From positions 1 to 5,991 of the forward strand of contig JACPDV010000381.1 in assembly GCA_016183835.1 (NCBI GenBank): a stretch of DNA of 5,991 nt. The letters are read 5' to 3'. Position numbers and translations under genes: made by a program. This stretch comes from Armatimonadota bacterium (GTDB lineage Bacteria; Armatimonadota; UBA10988). Below, in pieces: positions 5,285 to 5,991 of this stretch (position 1 is the first letter of the stretch; each line of letters starts with the position of its first letter). Below the pieces are notes generated by a model, which ran no database searches, was not told the DNA's origin, and saw only the letters and a program-made list of their open reading frames with translations.

Positions 5285-5991
5285 TCAGTGTCGCAGCACC
5301 ACGACCTCCGCCTCCGCCAGCTTCCCGCGCAAGATCAGGTCGCGGCCCTTCCGTGTCACCTGCCAGCGCACGCCGCGCGTCGACGCAGCCGTCTTCATCG
5401 CCGCCGCGCCGCGCACCGTCACCGTCACGCCTGGCAGCTCCTTGCCCGACCAGTTGACCAGCACCAGTGCGTCGGCCTTGGCCCCGGTCAGCCGCCGCGC
5501 CTCCACCAGCGGCTCGGAGACGTCGACCGGCCGCGCCACCTTCGCCACCGTCAGCGCCGCCGTGAGCAGCGGGAGCAGCTCGGGATGGTAGCCCGTAATC
5601 ACCGACGTCGCCGGCGGGTTGGCCGACTTGACGTAGCCCAGTCCCGGCATGAAGCAGAACCGCAACACCGTCCCCTTGCCAACCGTCCGCCGGAAGACCG
5701 CCGGCTTGCCGTCGGCGAAGCTGGCCAACACCTTGGCGCCCGCCGGCGCCGCCTCCTCGGCGTAGCCCAGCAGCGGGAAGGCGCACTCCGGCCAGAGCGG
5801 TCCGGCGGGCAGCTTCAGCTCGCCGCGCGGGGCGGTGTGCGGGATACCGTAGTGCTCCCGGTAGTCGCCGCCCGGCTTGTCGACCTTGGCCACCGCCACC
5901 CCGGCCAGCTCGGTCAGCTCGCCGAGCGGCTCGTCGAACTCGTCCTTCAGCCCGGAGCCGGGCGACATCTGCAGCACGCCGCCGGCCCGCA
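5285..5991 (-). CDS. C-terminal part of a GH42-like beta-galactosidase-type protein (partial, 5' end outside window)
   Basis: The frame is open to the right edge and ends at TGA 5285-5287, giving 234 residues. GTG 5977 and ATG 5968 are internal: the codons before them (RAGG) continue a protein reading RAGGVLQMSPGSGLKDE. This matches the G-G-x-L-V-x-x-x-R-S-G-x-K-D-E strand of the GATase-like trimerization domain of GH42 beta-galactosidases. Residues about 82-120 (AGAKVLASFADGKPAVF, VGKGTVLRFCFMPGLGY) fit the end of that domain, where G-K-G followed by an aromatic strand is typical. Residues about 155-234 (SEPLVEARRLTGAKADALVL) form the small C-terminal beta domain. The catalytic barrel lies outside the window, so activity cannot be judged. 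The segment after K-D-E is shorter than in classical GH42 enzymes, which have K-D-E-H-N and a longer loop, so it is better called GH42-like. Other families with the same fold, such as GH-linked GATase-domain proteins, remain possible. Confidence 0.72.
   Translation of the reverse strand, partial: RAGGVLQMSPGSGLKDEFDEPLGELTELAGVAVAKVDKPGGDYREHYGIPHTAPRGELKLPAGPLWPECAFPLLGYAEEAAPAGAKVLASFADGKPAVFRRTVGKGTVLRFCFMPGLGYVKSANPPATSVITGYHPELLPLLTAALTVAKVARPVDVSEPLVEARRLTGAKADALVLVNWSGKELPGVTVTVRGAAAMKTAASTRGVRWQVTRKGRDLILRGKLAEAEVVVLRH

Noticed and set aside
1..5991. tRNA, rRNA, riboswitch or prophage attachment sites
   Set aside because: I looked on both strands and saw no cloverleaf-like segment, conserved rRNA stretch or recognised riboswitch core. 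Nearly all of the window is explained by coding sequence.

Overview
The window is about 70% GC and densely coding, and reads as a chromosomal stretch from an environmental, probably Armatimonadota-like bacterium. Planctomycetota or a related phylum remains possible. The main pointer is the pseudopilin at 427-1101, whose N-terminus (GFTLIELL, then FPVFAKAREKARQ) and H-x9-DG C-terminal motif are typical of the large prepilin-like families in those phyla. The two glycosidase-like proteins also fit such genomes. This placement is inferred from remembered family style; no search was run.

Layout from left to right. Positions 2-130 (+) hold the last 42 codons of a gene running in from the left, resembling a transposase C-terminus. 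Positions 131-426 contain no gene. They hold a three-copy array of 22-bp imperfect palindromes at exact 53-bp spacing (164-291), bracketed by a 7-bp outer inverted repeat, followed by a weak promoter candidate and a good ribosome binding site. At 427-1101 (+) lies the H-x9-DG prepilin-like protein. A strong GC-rich hairpin (1115-1144) separates it from a convergent major facilitator superfamily transporter at 1147-2394 (-).

The transporter is divergent, across an 85-bp gap, from a secreted or lipid-free glycosidase-like protein at 2480-4237 (+). That gene converges on a four-helix membrane protein of unknown function with two CxxC pairs, at 4261-5214 (-). Seventy bases upstream of it, on the same strand, is the 3' end of a GH42-like beta-galactosidase-type protein (5285 to the window edge), which could be co-transcribed with it.

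Functionally, the centre and right look like a loose carbohydrate-related neighbourhood: a glycosidase-like protein divergent from an MFS_1-like (sugar or small-molecule proton symporter type) carrier, plus a second glycosidase-like gene. No sugar regulator or ABC transporter is visible. The substrate cannot be read from the sequence. I did not find a clear new defence or mobile system. The most unusual element is the palindrome array next to the transposase-like remnant.
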